The translations under genes were made by a program, and so were the position numbers. A stretch of 36,921 nt of DNA, from NCBI GenBank assembly GCA_030425205.1, contig JAUIAP010000053.1:1-36921 (forward strand). The letters are read 5' to 3'. Positions 1 through 7,227 of this stretch are shown here, one piece after another (the first letter of the stretch is position 1; every line of letters begins with the position of its first letter). The notes under the pieces were generated by a model, which was not told the DNA's origin, did not search any database, and saw only the letters and a list, made by a program, of their open reading frames with translations. The stretch comes from Anaerolineae bacterium. Lineage in GTDB: Bacteria > Chloroflexota > Anaerolineae > Promineifilales > Promineifilaceae.

Positions 1-38
1 TCGATCCATTTGTGGTACAGTATTTGCGGGGCGGTCAT
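1..38 (-). CDS. Start of an unidentified gene, cut by the window edge
   Basis: An ATG at 38-36 on the minus strand opens a frame that runs out of the window (MTAPQILYHKWI...). An AAGGAG Shine-Dalgarno core at 50-45 is correctly spaced. It lies downstream of trpE in the same direction, so it could be the next gene of that operon. Twelve residues are too few to assign a family. Confidence 0.5.
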   Translation of the reverse strand, partial: MTAPQILYHKWI

Positions 39-71
39 CTTTTGCTCCTTGCTATCGGTTTTCAGCACCCT

Positions 72-164
72 CTAGCATAGCAAAGTTGTATGACCGTCCC
101 TTTTTCTAAAAACTGTCAGGTAGCTAGGAGGTTTATCATAATTGTCAAAAATAAACTCAGACAT
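72..164 (-). pseudogene. 30-codon ORF after trpE; possible trpG relic
   Basis: The ORF begins 10 nt after the trpE stop, with a GAGG ribosome-binding core overlapping that stop. Its N-terminus (MSEFIFDNYDKPPSYL) resembles the typical TrpG opening, hydrophobic-(I/F)DNYDSFTYNL, for about a dozen residues, and the following residues do not. TrpG is the glutamine amidotransferase partner of TrpE and is often the next gene. This may be a truncated trpG remnant or a coincidental small ORF. The likeness is short, so confidence is low. Confidence 0.3.
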
Positions 165-174
165 TACTTGCACC

Positions 175-1677
175 TCACAATAACCCATTCTCCGCCCGCT
201 CAATCGCCACAGCCAACGCCCGTGCCTTGTTCCAGCATTCCTCGTATTCGCTTTTGGGGTCGCTGTCGGCGACGATGCCCGCGCCAGCTTGAATGTAGAG
301 CTTGTTGCCGCGCATGACCAGCGTGCGGATGGCGATACAGGTGTCCATATTGCCATCGTAGCCGAAGTGGCCGACCGCGCCGCCGTAGAGACCGCGCCGT
401 TCCCCTTCAAGCTTTTCGATAATTTCCATCGCACGCACTTTGGGCGCACCGCTCAACGTGCCGGCGGGGAAGGTGGCACGCATCACGTCGAATGCGTCCA
501 TCCCTTCGCGTAGTCGTCCTTCGACATGGCTGACGATGTGCATGACGTGGCTATATTTTTCGACAACCATCAAATCAGGGACGTGGACGGTGGTATATTC
601 GGCAATTCGGCCGATATCGTTCCTGCCCAGATCGATCAACATCACATGTTCCGCCACCTCTTTGGGATCGTTGAGCAAATCTTGTTCATACTCATAATCT
701 TCGCTGGCGTTGCGTCCCCGTTTGCGCGTGCCAGCAATCGGTCGAACTGCCGCCACACCATCTTCCAGTCGTACCATCACCTCTGGACTCGCCCCAACGA
801 TCTGCATCTCTTGATCGGGCAGATTGAAGTAAAACATGTATGGTGATGGATTGGTCATGCGTAAGGCGCGATAGATTTGGAACGGGTGGGCGTCCGTCTC
901 GCGTTCAAGCCGCTGGCTCAACACGATTTGGAACGCATCCCCCACGCCGATATGCTCCTTCGCCGTCTCGACCATCGCCTCATATTCCGCTTGCGTTTTG
1001 TTGGAGACGAGTTCGCGTTGCAGTTTGCCCGTGTTGCCATAGAGACGGCGCGGCACGGCTGGCAACGGGCGCAGCAAACGCTCCGTGATCGCCTCGATGT
1101 TGCTGACCGCCTCCATGTACGATTGCTCGACATCCGCACCGACCCGCGCATTTGCCATAATCATCAGGCGATGGCGGACGTGATCGAAAGCGACAATCGT
1201 GTCGGCAATCAGGAAGACAGCATCGGGGAAGGGGAGGACGGTTTCGGCCGATTCTGGCAACTGTTCATAAAACCGCACCGTGTCATAGCTCAAATAGCCG
1301 ACCGCCCCGCCGATAAAGCGCGGAAAGTCGTGGAAATCAACGGGCGTATAGCCCCCAATCTCCTCTTTCAACACGTCTAAAATATCTTCGCCCTGGCGCA
1401 AAACGCTCTCCGTCTCAACATCGCCCTCACGCCGCAAAACGTTGCGTCCACGCAGTTCAATCGTCTCGCGGGGGTTGAGTCCGACGAAGGAATATCGGCC
1501 GACTTTTTCGCCGCCCTCGACCGATTCAAGCAAGAAGGACGGCTTGCCCTGTTCCATCAGCTTGACGTAGACAGAGACAGGCGTTTCCAAGTCGGCCGCA
1601 AATTCGCGCACGACGGTGATTAAATTGTGTTGTTTCGCTAGATTGCGAAACTGTTTCAAATCAGGACGATAAACCAT
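175..1677 (-). CDS. trpE: Anthranilate synthase component I (TrpE)
   Basis: Converts chorismate plus ammonia (from glutamine via TrpG) to anthranilate, the first step of tryptophan synthesis in the cytosol. The 500-residue length is normal. The Trp feedback site is visible as LLES at residues 49-52, then exactly ten residues, then S63. The chorismate-binding domain carries PSPYMFYFN, GASPEVMVR, RPIAGTRKRG, LIDLGRNDIGR, FPAGTLSGAPKVRAME and GGAVGHFGYDG, all canonical. The start codon lies downstream of a T-box leader whose candidate specifier codon is UGG, so expression should rise when tRNA-Trp is uncharged. No complete trpG follows in the window. Identification is secure. The close homologue PabB is unlikely given the Trp-binding motif and T-box. 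Confidence 0.96.
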   Translation of the reverse strand: MVYRPDLKQFRNLAKQHNLITVVREFAADLETPVSVYVKLMEQGKPSFLLESVEGGEKVGRYSFVGLNPRETIELRGRNVLRREGDVETESVLRQGEDILDVLKEEIGGYTPVDFHDFPRFIGGAVGYLSYDTVRFYEQLPESAETVLPFPDAVFLIADTIVAFDHVRHRLMIMANARVGADVEQSYMEAVSNIEAITERLLRPLPAVPRRLYGNTGKLQRELVSNKTQAEYEAMVETAKEHIGVGDAFQIVLSQRLERETDAHPFQIYRALRMTNPSPYMFYFNLPDQEMQIVGASPEVMVRLEDGVAAVRPIAGTRKRGRNASEDYEYEQDLLNDPKEVAEHVMLIDLGRNDIGRIAEYTTVHVPDLMVVEKYSHVMHIVSHVEGRLREGMDAFDVMRATFPAGTLSGAPKVRAMEIIEKLEGERRGLYGGAVGHFGYDGNMDTCIAIRTLVMRGNKLYIQAGAGIVADSDPKSEYEECWNKARALAVAIERAENGLL

Positions 1678-1680
1678 AGC

Positions 1681-1715
1681 GATTTTGGATTTACGATTTT
1701 GGATTTACGATTTGC
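1681..1715. repeat. 14-bp (2 x 7) tandem repeat between T-box and trpE
   Basis: The unit GATTTTGGATTTAC occurs twice plus a partial third copy just upstream of the trpE start. The period is 14, or two related heptamers. It belongs with the other heptamer-period arrays in the window. A 9-bp-period pair (CTTCGTGTA/CTTCGTGGC) lies close by at about 1758-1775. Confidence 0.7.
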
Positions 1716-1785
1716 CATACACGTGACTATCTAAAATCTCAAAATTTGCAAAACAAACTTCGTGTACTTCGTGGCTTTCCCTTAG

Positions 1786-2025
1786 AAACAGAAAAGCCCT
1801 CATCCCTATAGGGACGAGAGCTTTTTAAAAGTTTCTCGCGGTGCCACCCTAGTTAGACGCAATGCGTCTCACTTTTCTAGGTCTCGCACAAAAATCTCGC
1901 ACGAAACCCTACGCCTGATAACGGAGGCGAAACCGAATTGAACTCACATAGACGCTCGCCCAACCAACTCCTCGATCCATTCGCCACCCGCGCTGTTGAG
2001 GATGTCGCAGCATTTTCATCCTCTC
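1786..2025 (-). promoter_or_regulatory. T-box riboswitch leader, candidate Trp specifier
   Basis: The minus strand carries the diagnostic T-box sequence AGGGTGGCACCGCG at 1850-1837, followed by CGTCCCT, which completes the antiterminator, and then a terminator hairpin. Upstream is a structured stem I region. GAA-TGG-A at about 1982-1976 matches the usual setting of the specifier codon; UGG (1979-1977) would read tRNA-Trp, which fits trpE as the regulated gene. A TTGACA -35 box lies at 2079-2074 on this strand, but I see no convincing -10. When uncharged tRNA-Trp bridges specifier and T-box bulge, the terminator is disrupted and trpE is transcribed. Confidence 0.9.
1792..1821 (-). terminator. 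Regulated intrinsic terminator of the trpE T-box
   Basis: On the minus strand GCTCTCGTCCC (1821-1811) pairs with GGGATGAGGGC (1806-1796) across a TATA loop, 11 pairs including wobbles, followed by TTTT. Its 5' arm overlaps the antiterminator's CGTCCCT, as expected for mutually exclusive T-box structures. Confidence 0.85.
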
Positions 2026-2115
2026 TCTCAAACCCGCTTTGATGGGTACTCTTTCGATTCACAGTCATTTGGCTGTCAAATTTATGAGCAGAAGGGTAAC
2101 ACTCCGTTTTTACCT

Positions 2116-2152
2116 TGTCAAGGCTTGACATTCCCCCTTCTGTACCTACAAT
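2116..2152 (+). promoter_or_regulatory. Promoter with overlapping palindromic operator for the Rrf2-type gene
   Basis: TTGACA (2125-2130), a 16-bp spacer and TACAAT (2147-2152) make a strong sigma-70-type promoter. The -35 box is the right half of an odd palindrome, TGTCAAGGCTTGACA (2116-2130), a good candidate operator for autoregulation by the adjacent Rrf2 protein. The start codon at 2161 is only 8 nt past the -10 box, so the transcript is predicted to be leaderless or nearly so. Confidence 0.75.
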
Positions 2153-2160
2153 CATTACAC

Positions 2161-2580
2161 ATGAGCAATAGTCGTTTTGCAATCGCCCTGCACACTCTCG
2201 CGTTGCTCGCTTGTTCGGATGGCACGAAATCATCGACCGCCATCGCAGCCAGCGTCAACACAAATCCCGTCACTATTCGCAAGGTGTTGGGATCATTGAA
2301 CTGTGCCGGGTTGACAGAAACGGTGATGGGGTCAGATGGCGGGGCAAGGCTAACGCGCACACCATCGGAAATCTCGCTGCTCGATATCTATCGCGCGACA
2401 GAACAAAGACCTCTTTTTGAGCATCATCCCAAGCCACCGAATCAAGATTGTGACTGTGGACGCAAAATCACGCCTGTATTGAGCTGTGTTTTTCACGATG
2501 CTGAGGATGCGTTGTGCGATGTATTGGCGACAAAAACGCTTGCCGACGTCTTGCTTGAGATGGAAGTAGTTGCCGTTTAG
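2161..2580 (+). CDS. Rrf2-family transcriptional regulator
   Basis: A 139-residue DNA-binding protein with the Rrf2 winged-helix pattern: SRFAIALHTLALLA at the N-terminus, a recognition-helix region NPVTIRKVLGSL (about 35-46) and the wing GSDGGARLTR (57-66). It has cysteines at 18, 48, 97, 99, 109 and 119. The C97-x-C99 pair with C109 could bind an Fe-S cluster or act as a redox switch, but spacing differs from IscR. The ATG at 2161 is chosen because it starts the conserved domain and sits just below the promoter; longer in-frame starts would lie upstream of the promoter. It faces away from trpE and probably represses itself through the palindrome at 2116-2130. Other targets are unknown. Confidence 0.9.
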   Translation: MSNSRFAIALHTLALLACSDGTKSSTAIAASVNTNPVTIRKVLGSLNCAGLTETVMGSDGGARLTRTPSEISLLDIYRATEQRPLFEHHPKPPNQDCDCGRKITPVLSCVFHDAEDALCDVLATKTLADVLLEMEVVAV

Positions 2581-2591
2581 TCAAACATTAT

Positions 2592-2608
2592 CCACACGAT
2601 TAGTGTGG
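2592..2608. terminator. Short hairpin between convergent genes
   Basis: CCACAC and GTGTGG pair around a five-base loop that contains the stop codon of the minus-strand gene. There is no clear U-tract on either side, so terminator function is only suggested by its position between two convergent stops. Confidence 0.35.
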
Positions 2609-3178
2609 GGCATGAAGCGGCGTTAACTTTTCGGCCGATCCCGCAAATTGTTTTTCAGCCAAAAACCCACTCTTCTCAATTCCCGCAAACAACTGAGCTA
2701 AATTGACAGTGGCCCCGTCAAACAACGGCGTTTGATTCTCAACCGTCAACTGTTCGCTAAACCCGTCCCAGCTAGCCAACAATATCTCTTCACGCGCACA
2801 AAGCGTTGCCAACTTCGGCCACAGAGCGCCCTGTTCGGCCGATGCGAGCAGTGGCTTTTTGTGTAACTCAACCCACTTCGCATAGTCAGAGTGAACCTCC
2901 GCATGATCGGGTCTAAAACCAATAGCTATTTGTCTATTTGTGTTTATTTGGGAGGCACGCAGCTCATCAACTGTCAGAAAAAGCGTCACGCGCAAGCTAG
3001 GTTTTTCTGACAACAGCGTGACAAGTTGAGCAAAAAATTGTGGATCGCAGTTAAAAAAGGAGGGGGCGAAAACCACCCCAACAGGCAATCGCACACCCAC
3101 GCTCGCCCATGCGCCTACGCTGGCAGCTGCCCCTAAAAATTGTCGTCGCGTCAATTGTGTACTACTACTAGCGGTCAT
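2600..3178 (-). CDS. Tat-exported protein of unknown function
   Basis: 192 residues. The N-terminus (TRRQFLGAAASVGAWASVG, about 10-28) is a clear twin-arginine signal, so the protein should be exported folded. The mature part shows VGVVFAPSFFNCDPQFFAQL and VTLFLTVDEL, giving a faint resemblance to polysaccharide-deacetylase (NodB-like) barrels, and IAIGFRPDHAEVHSDY might correspond to a His-containing segment. The usual metal-binding HxxxH pattern is not visible, so I do not assign that activity. It is a single-gene unit, convergent with the Rrf2 gene and flanked upstream by a repeat-rich gap. Confidence 0.65.
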   Translation of the reverse strand: MTASSSTQLTRRQFLGAAASVGAWASVGVRLPVGVVFAPSFFNCDPQFFAQLVTLLSEKPSLRVTLFLTVDELRASQINTNRQIAIGFRPDHAEVHSDYAKWVELHKKPLLASAEQGALWPKLATLCAREEILLASWDGFSEQLTVENQTPLFDGATVNLAQLFAGIEKSGFLAEKQFAGSAEKLTPLHAPH

Positions 3179-3212
3179 ATTAACAACTATAGCGCAAAAC
3201 AGGATGTGCCGT

Positions 3213-3409
3213 TAGTACTACAACGGGATTTGGATAGACCGATTGAGGAGCTGCAAACAACACATTTTTGAACTCTAAATAACTAAATGGGCAATCCATA
3301 TCCTGCGGTTAAAACCACAGGCTATTATCCAAAATACGCTTAAGCGCGTTGTTTGCAGTGCGTTTTAACGTACTTCGTGTACCAGCCTTCGGTTTTAACC
3401 GTAGGATTT
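3213..3409 (+). repeat. Dispersed intergenic repeat, copy A
   Basis: It begins TTAGTACTACAACG (3213-3226) and ends CCGTAGGATTT, the same ends as copy B at 27921-28080. Inside, 26 bp at 3337-3362 (centred on CGCTTAAGCGCG) are identical to the reverse complement of 28016-28041. The terminal hairpin CCTTCGGTT-TT-AACCGTAGG corresponds to CCTGCGGCT-TT-AGCCGTAGG in copies B and C: a C-G pair is replaced by T-A, a compensatory change. A second, inverted hairpin of the same type is at 3302-3321. It fills most of the gap 3179-3606, where I see no gene. Confidence 0.75.
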
Positions 3410-3490
3410 CCATACCTTGTTTGATTTTTGAATGTTCAAGAGCGCTTTCGCGGCTTATGAAGATTAACAAATTAAGCCAGCAATAAAGGT

Positions 3491-3558
3491 GTCATTCCTG
3501 CGCAGGCAGGAATCCATTCTTCTGGTCTGGTCGTTTCGGGATTTCCAAATCCCGAAAC
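3491..3558. repeat. REP-like element plus perfect inverted repeat
   Basis: GTCATTCCTGCGCAGGCAGG begins an element containing the hairpin ATTCCTGC-GCAG-GCAGGAAT; a second copy is at 7162-7192. It is followed by a perfect 12-bp inverted repeat, GTTTCGGGATTT (3533-3544) and AAATCCCGAAAC (3547-3558), separated by CC. It lies just past the 3' end of the minus-strand methyltransferase gene and could end its transcript, although no U-tract follows. Confidence 0.8.
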
Positions 3559-3606
3559 ATGCCTTCTTTCATGCTCCACGCAAACACATAGCAAGATGCA
3601 CCACCT

Positions 3607-4287
3607 CTACAGCGGAATTGATCCCCCTTTCTCCGCAACGATCAGTGTGTAACCGAGCGCATATTTTTGAAAAAGGTGTGTCCCTGAGCGGTCAAGCTGG
3701 CCGCGAATCTGAGATGCTTCGACATTGTCCCAGCCGTGCAGTTTCAGGAATGAGATCAGTTCATTGCGCTTGGCGTTCCCGAGTGGGGCCGCCTGATTGT
3801 GTTGGATTGCGTTCGCTTTGAGATAGGTTGCATAATGCTCAGAATCCCGATCATCTTCGATGACTAACAAACGCCCACCCGGTTTCAGCACCTGCTCCCA
3901 CGAATTGATCGCTATGCGTGGATTGTCGAGTTCCGACAGAACATTGACGGCGGTGAGCACGTCGAATGTGGCATTGGGGAATTGCAGACTTTCGGCCGAT
4001 CCCGCCACAAATTTGACCTCTTTCTGTGCCTCCCACGCCCGTTGACGCGCGACGTCGAGCAGCGGCTCCGAACTGTCCAGTCCAGTTGCCACAAGCCGTC
4101 GATTTGCCAGCAGAATTGGCAACCAGCCCGTCCCCGTGCCGATGTCAAGCAGGTGCGCTGTGCGTAAACCTGTGTTGAAATGTCGGCTCAGCACGTCGCG
4201 CCACGCCAGCTCTTCCACCAATGATATTTTGCCCGATTGTGCCGCTTGTTGGCGAACGGTATCTCGTTGTGTCCAAAGATTTGTCAT
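3607..4287 (-). CDS. Class I SAM-dependent methyltransferase
   Basis: 226 residues with a Rossmann-type methyltransferase core. Motif I is LLDIGTGTGWLPILLA (residues 46-61), the acidic residue binding the SAM ribose is in the following strand (VATGLDSSEPLLDVAR), then FVAGSAESLQFPNATFDVLTAVNVLSEL (motifs II-III) and a late strand ending LLVIEDD. This is the UbiE/methyltransf_11 arrangement; the substrate cannot be inferred. It lies 40 nt downstream of dinB in the same direction and is probably co-transcribed with it. The C-terminal tail (RGQLDRSGTHLFQKYALGYTLIVAEK) forms the final strands. Confidence 0.88.
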   Translation of the reverse strand: MTNLWTQRDTVRQQAAQSGKISLVEELAWRDVLSRHFNTGLRTAHLLDIGTGTGWLPILLANRRLVATGLDSSEPLLDVARQRAWEAQKEVKFVAGSAESLQFPNATFDVLTAVNVLSELDNPRIAINSWEQVLKPGGRLLVIEDDRDSEHYATYLKANAIQHNQAAPLGNAKRNELISFLKLHGWDNVEASQIRGQLDRSGTHLFQKYALGYTLIVAEKGGSIPL

Positions 4288-4327
4288 CGGTCAATTTTAA
4301 CGTGGGCGCGATGGCCGGTCATGTTTG

Positions 4328-5392
4328 TTAATGAAAGGGGAACGCCAACTGTCGAATCTCTTCACGCCCCTCCAAATTACTCACCCCAACCCCGAGCAGT
4401 CGCATCTGCCGACCTTCCGGCCACCATTCTCGCCAGATTCCTTCCGCCATGCGAAAGATCGCGTCGCCATCATCGATCGGCGGCACGGTGGAGCGTTGGC
4501 GCGTGAACGTCGTGAAATCTGACCAGCGAAATTTGACCGCAACGGTGCGTGCCACGAGCTCCTCCCGCCGCAACGATTCCCCAACTTGCACGCACATCTC
4601 ATACAGCTTTTCAGACAAGCGAATCGCGTCGCTGGTGTCTTGCGTGAATGTCCACTCTTGGCTGATACTTTTAGAGACGCCGCGCGCCGATTCTACGGTA
4701 CGGGGGTCGATGCCAGCGGCGCGTTGGATTAGCGACTCCGTTTGGTTGCCAAAAATGGGGGCGAGAATTTCGGCCGAACTTTCCGCCAACTGGCCACATG
4801 TGCGAATTCCAATCTCTCCCAACCGCGCATTTGTCACGCGCCCAATTCCCCAAATCACCTTGACGGGTAGGGGAGCCAAAAACGCCGCCTCCTGTTCAGG
4901 CGCCACGATTGTGCAGCCTTCAGGCTTGTCAAAGTCAGATGCAACTTTTGCCACTAGCTTGCTCGTCGCTAACCCAATTGACGCAGGCAATCCCGTTTCG
5001 CGCTTCACCTTTTCGCGTAGTGATATTGCGACTTGGGCTGGATCAGCGTGACGACTTAAATCGACATACGCTTCATCAACGCTGACCTGCTCCGTCGCGC
5101 CGACCTCACGCAGAAACGCCATCACGCGACGTGAGCAGGCGCGGATCTGTTCCCAATCGGGCGGCACAACTTTCATCTGTGGACATAGGCGCACCGCCGT
5201 TTTCATCGGCATTGCCGAGCGCACGCCAAACGCCCGCGCCTCATAGCTGGCAGACGTAACGACGCCCCGCTTGTGCGGACTCCCACCCACCGCTAGCGGA
5301 ACACCTGCGTCAGCAGGATGCGCCAACAGATGTACGTTCACGTAGAACGCATCCATATCGAGGTGCATAATGGCGCGGCTCCAATTTGACAT
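4328..5392 (-). CDS. dinB: DNA polymerase IV (Y-family)
   Basis: Translesion DNA polymerase, 354 residues, normal length. The palm carries MDAFYVNV (first catalytic Asp D12, with D14) and SVDEAYVDLS with D106-E107, the metal-binding carboxylates. The finger motif YEARAFGVRSAMP (50-62) is present. The helix-hairpin-helix thumb (VIWGIGRVTNARLGEIGIRT) and the little-finger domain (SISQEWTF...RWSDFTTFTRQRS) follow. The extreme C-terminus QLAFPF resembles the beta-clamp binding peptide QLxLF. It leads a two-gene unit with the methyltransferase. No LexA-type operator was recognised upstream. Confidence 0.95.
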   Translation of the reverse strand: MSNWSRAIMHLDMDAFYVNVHLLAHPADAGVPLAVGGSPHKRGVVTSASYEARAFGVRSAMPMKTAVRLCPQMKVVPPDWEQIRACSRRVMAFLREVGATEQVSVDEAYVDLSRHADPAQVAISLREKVKRETGLPASIGLATSKLVAKVASDFDKPEGCTIVAPEQEAAFLAPLPVKVIWGIGRVTNARLGEIGIRTCGQLAESSAEILAPIFGNQTESLIQRAAGIDPRTVESARGVSKSISQEWTFTQDTSDAIRLSEKLYEMCVQVGESLRREELVARTVAVKFRWSDFTTFTRQRSTVPPIDDGDAIFRMAEGIWREWWPEGRQMRLLGVGVSNLEGREEIRQLAFPFH

Positions 5393-5494
5393 GCTAGGAT
5401 TATCCAGACGGAAAACACAGGTGCAAGGGCGTTGATCTAGGTTGTGTGGCGCAATGCGCTAAAATTAGGGACATCGCGCGATGAGGCGACGACA

Positions 5495-6091
5495 ATGGCT
5501 AAACAGATTGACTTTCGACGATTGAGTAAAACGATGTCACACGCGCTACGGCACGCGCCAGCGCAGTATGGTCTCACCTTGGACGAACACGGGTGGGTCG
5601 CAATCGATGCACTGCTGGCGGCGTTGCGGCGGAAGCGTCACATCTGGGAAAATGTGACACGAGAAGATATTGAGGCGATGATGGCGGCCGCCGATAAACA
5701 GCGTTATGCGCTGGAAGGGGATAAAATACGGGCGCAGTATGGGCATTCAGTTGCGCAGAAGATCGCCAAAACAGCGATGGCGCCTCCCGAATTGCTCTAT
5801 CATGGGACAACACCTAAGGTGATCGATTTGATTTTGCGCGATGGCTTGAAGCCGATGCGACGACAATATGTGCACTTATCGGCCGATCTCACAACCGCCA
5901 TCAGCGTTGGCAAACGCCATCACCCAAACCCCGTGATTCTGCACGTTCATGCCCAACGCGCCTTTGCTGACGGCGTGACTTTTTATCAAGAAGAAAACGG
6001 CATCTGGCTTGCCGAACCGATCGCCGCAACTTATCTCACGATCCGATCTCGTGCAGCGTACGGCGGCGAAGCCGCAAGTGGTCAGTTATAA
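5495..6091 (+). CDS. kptA: RNA 2'-phosphotransferase (Tpt1/KptA)
   Basis: 198 residues. Transfers the 2'-phosphate at an RNA splice junction to NAD+, giving ADP-ribose 1'',2''-cyclic phosphate and nicotinamide. In eukaryotes this finishes tRNA splicing; the bacterial role is unsettled. Family features seen: N-terminal winged-helix lobe with LSKTMSHALRHAP (R19, H20), RAQYGHS (R79, Q81, H84), and the ADP-ribosyltransferase lobe with YHGT (102-105), VHLSAD (126-131) and ENGIWLAEPI near the end. The ATG at 5495 is chosen because the conserved lobe starts there; an in-frame start at 5444 would add 17 unconserved residues. It is divergent from dinB and monocistronic. Confidence 0.93.
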   Translation: MAKQIDFRRLSKTMSHALRHAPAQYGLTLDEHGWVAIDALLAALRRKRHIWENVTREDIEAMMAAADKQRYALEGDKIRAQYGHSVAQKIAKTAMAPPELLYHGTTPKVIDLILRDGLKPMRRQYVHLSADLTTAISVGKRHHPNPVILHVHAQRAFADGVTFYQEENGIWLAEPIAATYLTIRSRAAYGGEAASGQL

Positions 6092-6151
6092 GTGGTGAGA
6101 AAATGTGTTGACGCTCTTTCTTCACTAGCAACCAGCAACTAGCCACTATTT
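6070..6151. repeat. Heptamer-period repeat arms after kptA
   Basis: The right arm at 6124-6151 reads as four heptamers, ACTAGCA/ACCAGCA/ACTAGCC/ACTATTT. The left side at 6070-6098 has AGTGGT-type copies (AAGTGGT/CAGTTAT/AAGTGGT) partly complementary to it, overlapping the kptA 3' end. It is the same family as the pair at 21415-21508. The rest of the gap to 6214 holds no gene. Confidence 0.65.
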
Positions 6152-6214
6152 TACGCTTACAGCGCACATTTTGATGAAGTACATCGTAAGGCGGTGTATA
6201 TCACAGCAAACACC

Positions 6215-7021
6215 ATGTTCACAACCTTAATTTCCGCTTCTGAACTCAACGATATTCTCAACGACGATGACCTCATTCTCGTCGATTGTCGCTTCGATTT
6301 GCAATCGCCCATCATGGGCGAAATATGGTATGAAAAGAGCCATATCCCGCGTTCTGTCTACGTCCATTTAGATAACGACTTGAGCAGTGAGCCACAGACG
6401 GACGACGGACGACACCCGCTGCCATCGGCCGATCAGCTGCGCGCGCTCTTCTCACGTCTCGGGATCGACAGCAGCAAGCAGGTCGTCGCCTACGACAATC
6501 TGGGCGGCGTATTTGCGGGACGCCTGTGGTGGATGCTCAAGTATATGGGCCATGAGGCGGTTGCTGTGCTGGATGGCGGCTGGGAGGCATGGGAGCAGGG
6601 GGGATTTTCGGCCGAATCTGGCACAAACGAAAACCCACCAGCTCAATTCACAGGGGAACCAAATCGTGAAATGCTTGTCGTCTTGGATGAAGTAGACGCC
6701 CAACCGTTGCTAATCGACTCCCGCGACGCACGCCGTTACGCGGGTGAATATGAACCGATCGACGCACGCGCGGGCCACATTCCCGGTGCAAAAAATCATT
6801 GGTTTGGCAACAATTGGCAGGAAAATTCCCGCATGATGGCTGATCCAGAGACGCTCAGAGCGACGTTCGAGGCGTTGCTGGGGGAAGAATCGGCCGAAAA
6901 TACCACCTTCTACTGTGGCAGTGGTGTCAGCGCAAACGTCAACATTATAGCCATGCGCCATGCAGGCCTACCGATGCCAAAGCTCTACGTCGGTTCATGG
7001 AGTGAGTACAGTAAGCAATAA
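6215..7021 (+). CDS. Two-domain sulfurtransferase (rhodanese / 3-mercaptopyruvate type)
   Basis: 268 residues with tandem rhodanese domains. The N-terminal non-catalytic domain shows LVDCRFDL, the H-I-P-R-S-V-Y loop and DGRHPLPSADQL. The C-terminal catalytic domain shows LLIDSRDARRYAGEYEPID, AGHIPGAKNH and the active-site loop CGSGVSA with C234, which carries the persulfide. The loop is closer to mercaptopyruvate sulfurtransferases (CGTGVTA) than to classical rhodanese (CRKGVTA), but the donor cannot be fixed from sequence. The ATG at 6215 is preferred; an in-frame GTG at 6194 would add seven residues and has an AAGGCG too close to it. Confidence 0.93.
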   Translation: MFTTLISASELNDILNDDDLILVDCRFDLQSPIMGEIWYEKSHIPRSVYVHLDNDLSSEPQTDDGRHPLPSADQLRALFSRLGIDSSKQVVAYDNLGGVFAGRLWWMLKYMGHEAVAVLDGGWEAWEQGGFSAESGTNENPPAQFTGEPNREMLVVLDEVDAQPLLIDSRDARRYAGEYEPIDARAGHIPGAKNHWFGNNWQENSRMMADPETLRATFEALLGEESAENTTFYCGSGVSANVNIIAMRHAGLPMPKLYVGSWSEYSKQ

Positions 7022-7032
7022 CTTTATTTTGT

Positions 7033-7084
7033 CGCGGATCACGCAGATTTTCACTGATTGCTGGAAAATCTGCGTCAATCCGCG
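7033..7084. terminator. Long hairpin between convergent genes
   Basis: CGCGGAT-C-ACGCAGATTTTC (7033-7052) pairs with 7064-7084 over 19 bp with one small internal loop, and a further AATCTGCG copy follows at 7086-7093. It sits just after the sulfurtransferase stop and before the convergent response-regulator stop, so it probably ends transcription from the left. No long U-tract follows. Confidence 0.6.
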
Positions 7085-7161
7085 CAATCTGCGTCTAGAT
7101 TTGATTGTGGTGTCGCCACTTTATGCAATACGATTAGGAGCGAGAAATTACCTTCGGGTCC

Positions 7162-7192
7162 GTCATTCCTGCGAAGGCAGGAATCCATTCTG
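7162..7192. repeat. REP-like element, second copy
   Basis: Matches the element at 3491-3520 almost base for base: ATTCCTGC-GAAG-GCAGGAAT followed by CCATTCT. The loop differs (GAAG here, GCAG there). It lies in the convergent gap 7022-7227. Confidence 0.8.
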
Positions 7193-7227
7193 CTACTTCG
7201 CACAGTTATTCAAGTTACGTTTCTTAT

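Noticed and set aside
1996..2160. Longer N-terminus for the Rrf2 protein
   Set aside because: The extra residues would be encoded upstream of and across the promoter and are unlike the family; homology starts at the ATG at 2161.
1877..2233. 118-residue minus-strand ORF upstream of trpE
   Set aside because: It overlaps the T-box stem I, the divergent promoter and the Rrf2 start; no family resemblance.
3607..4148. Several ORFs of 60-110 codons opposite or out of frame with the methyltransferase
   Set aside because: Composition follows the real gene in another frame; no ribosome-binding sites or recognisable domains.
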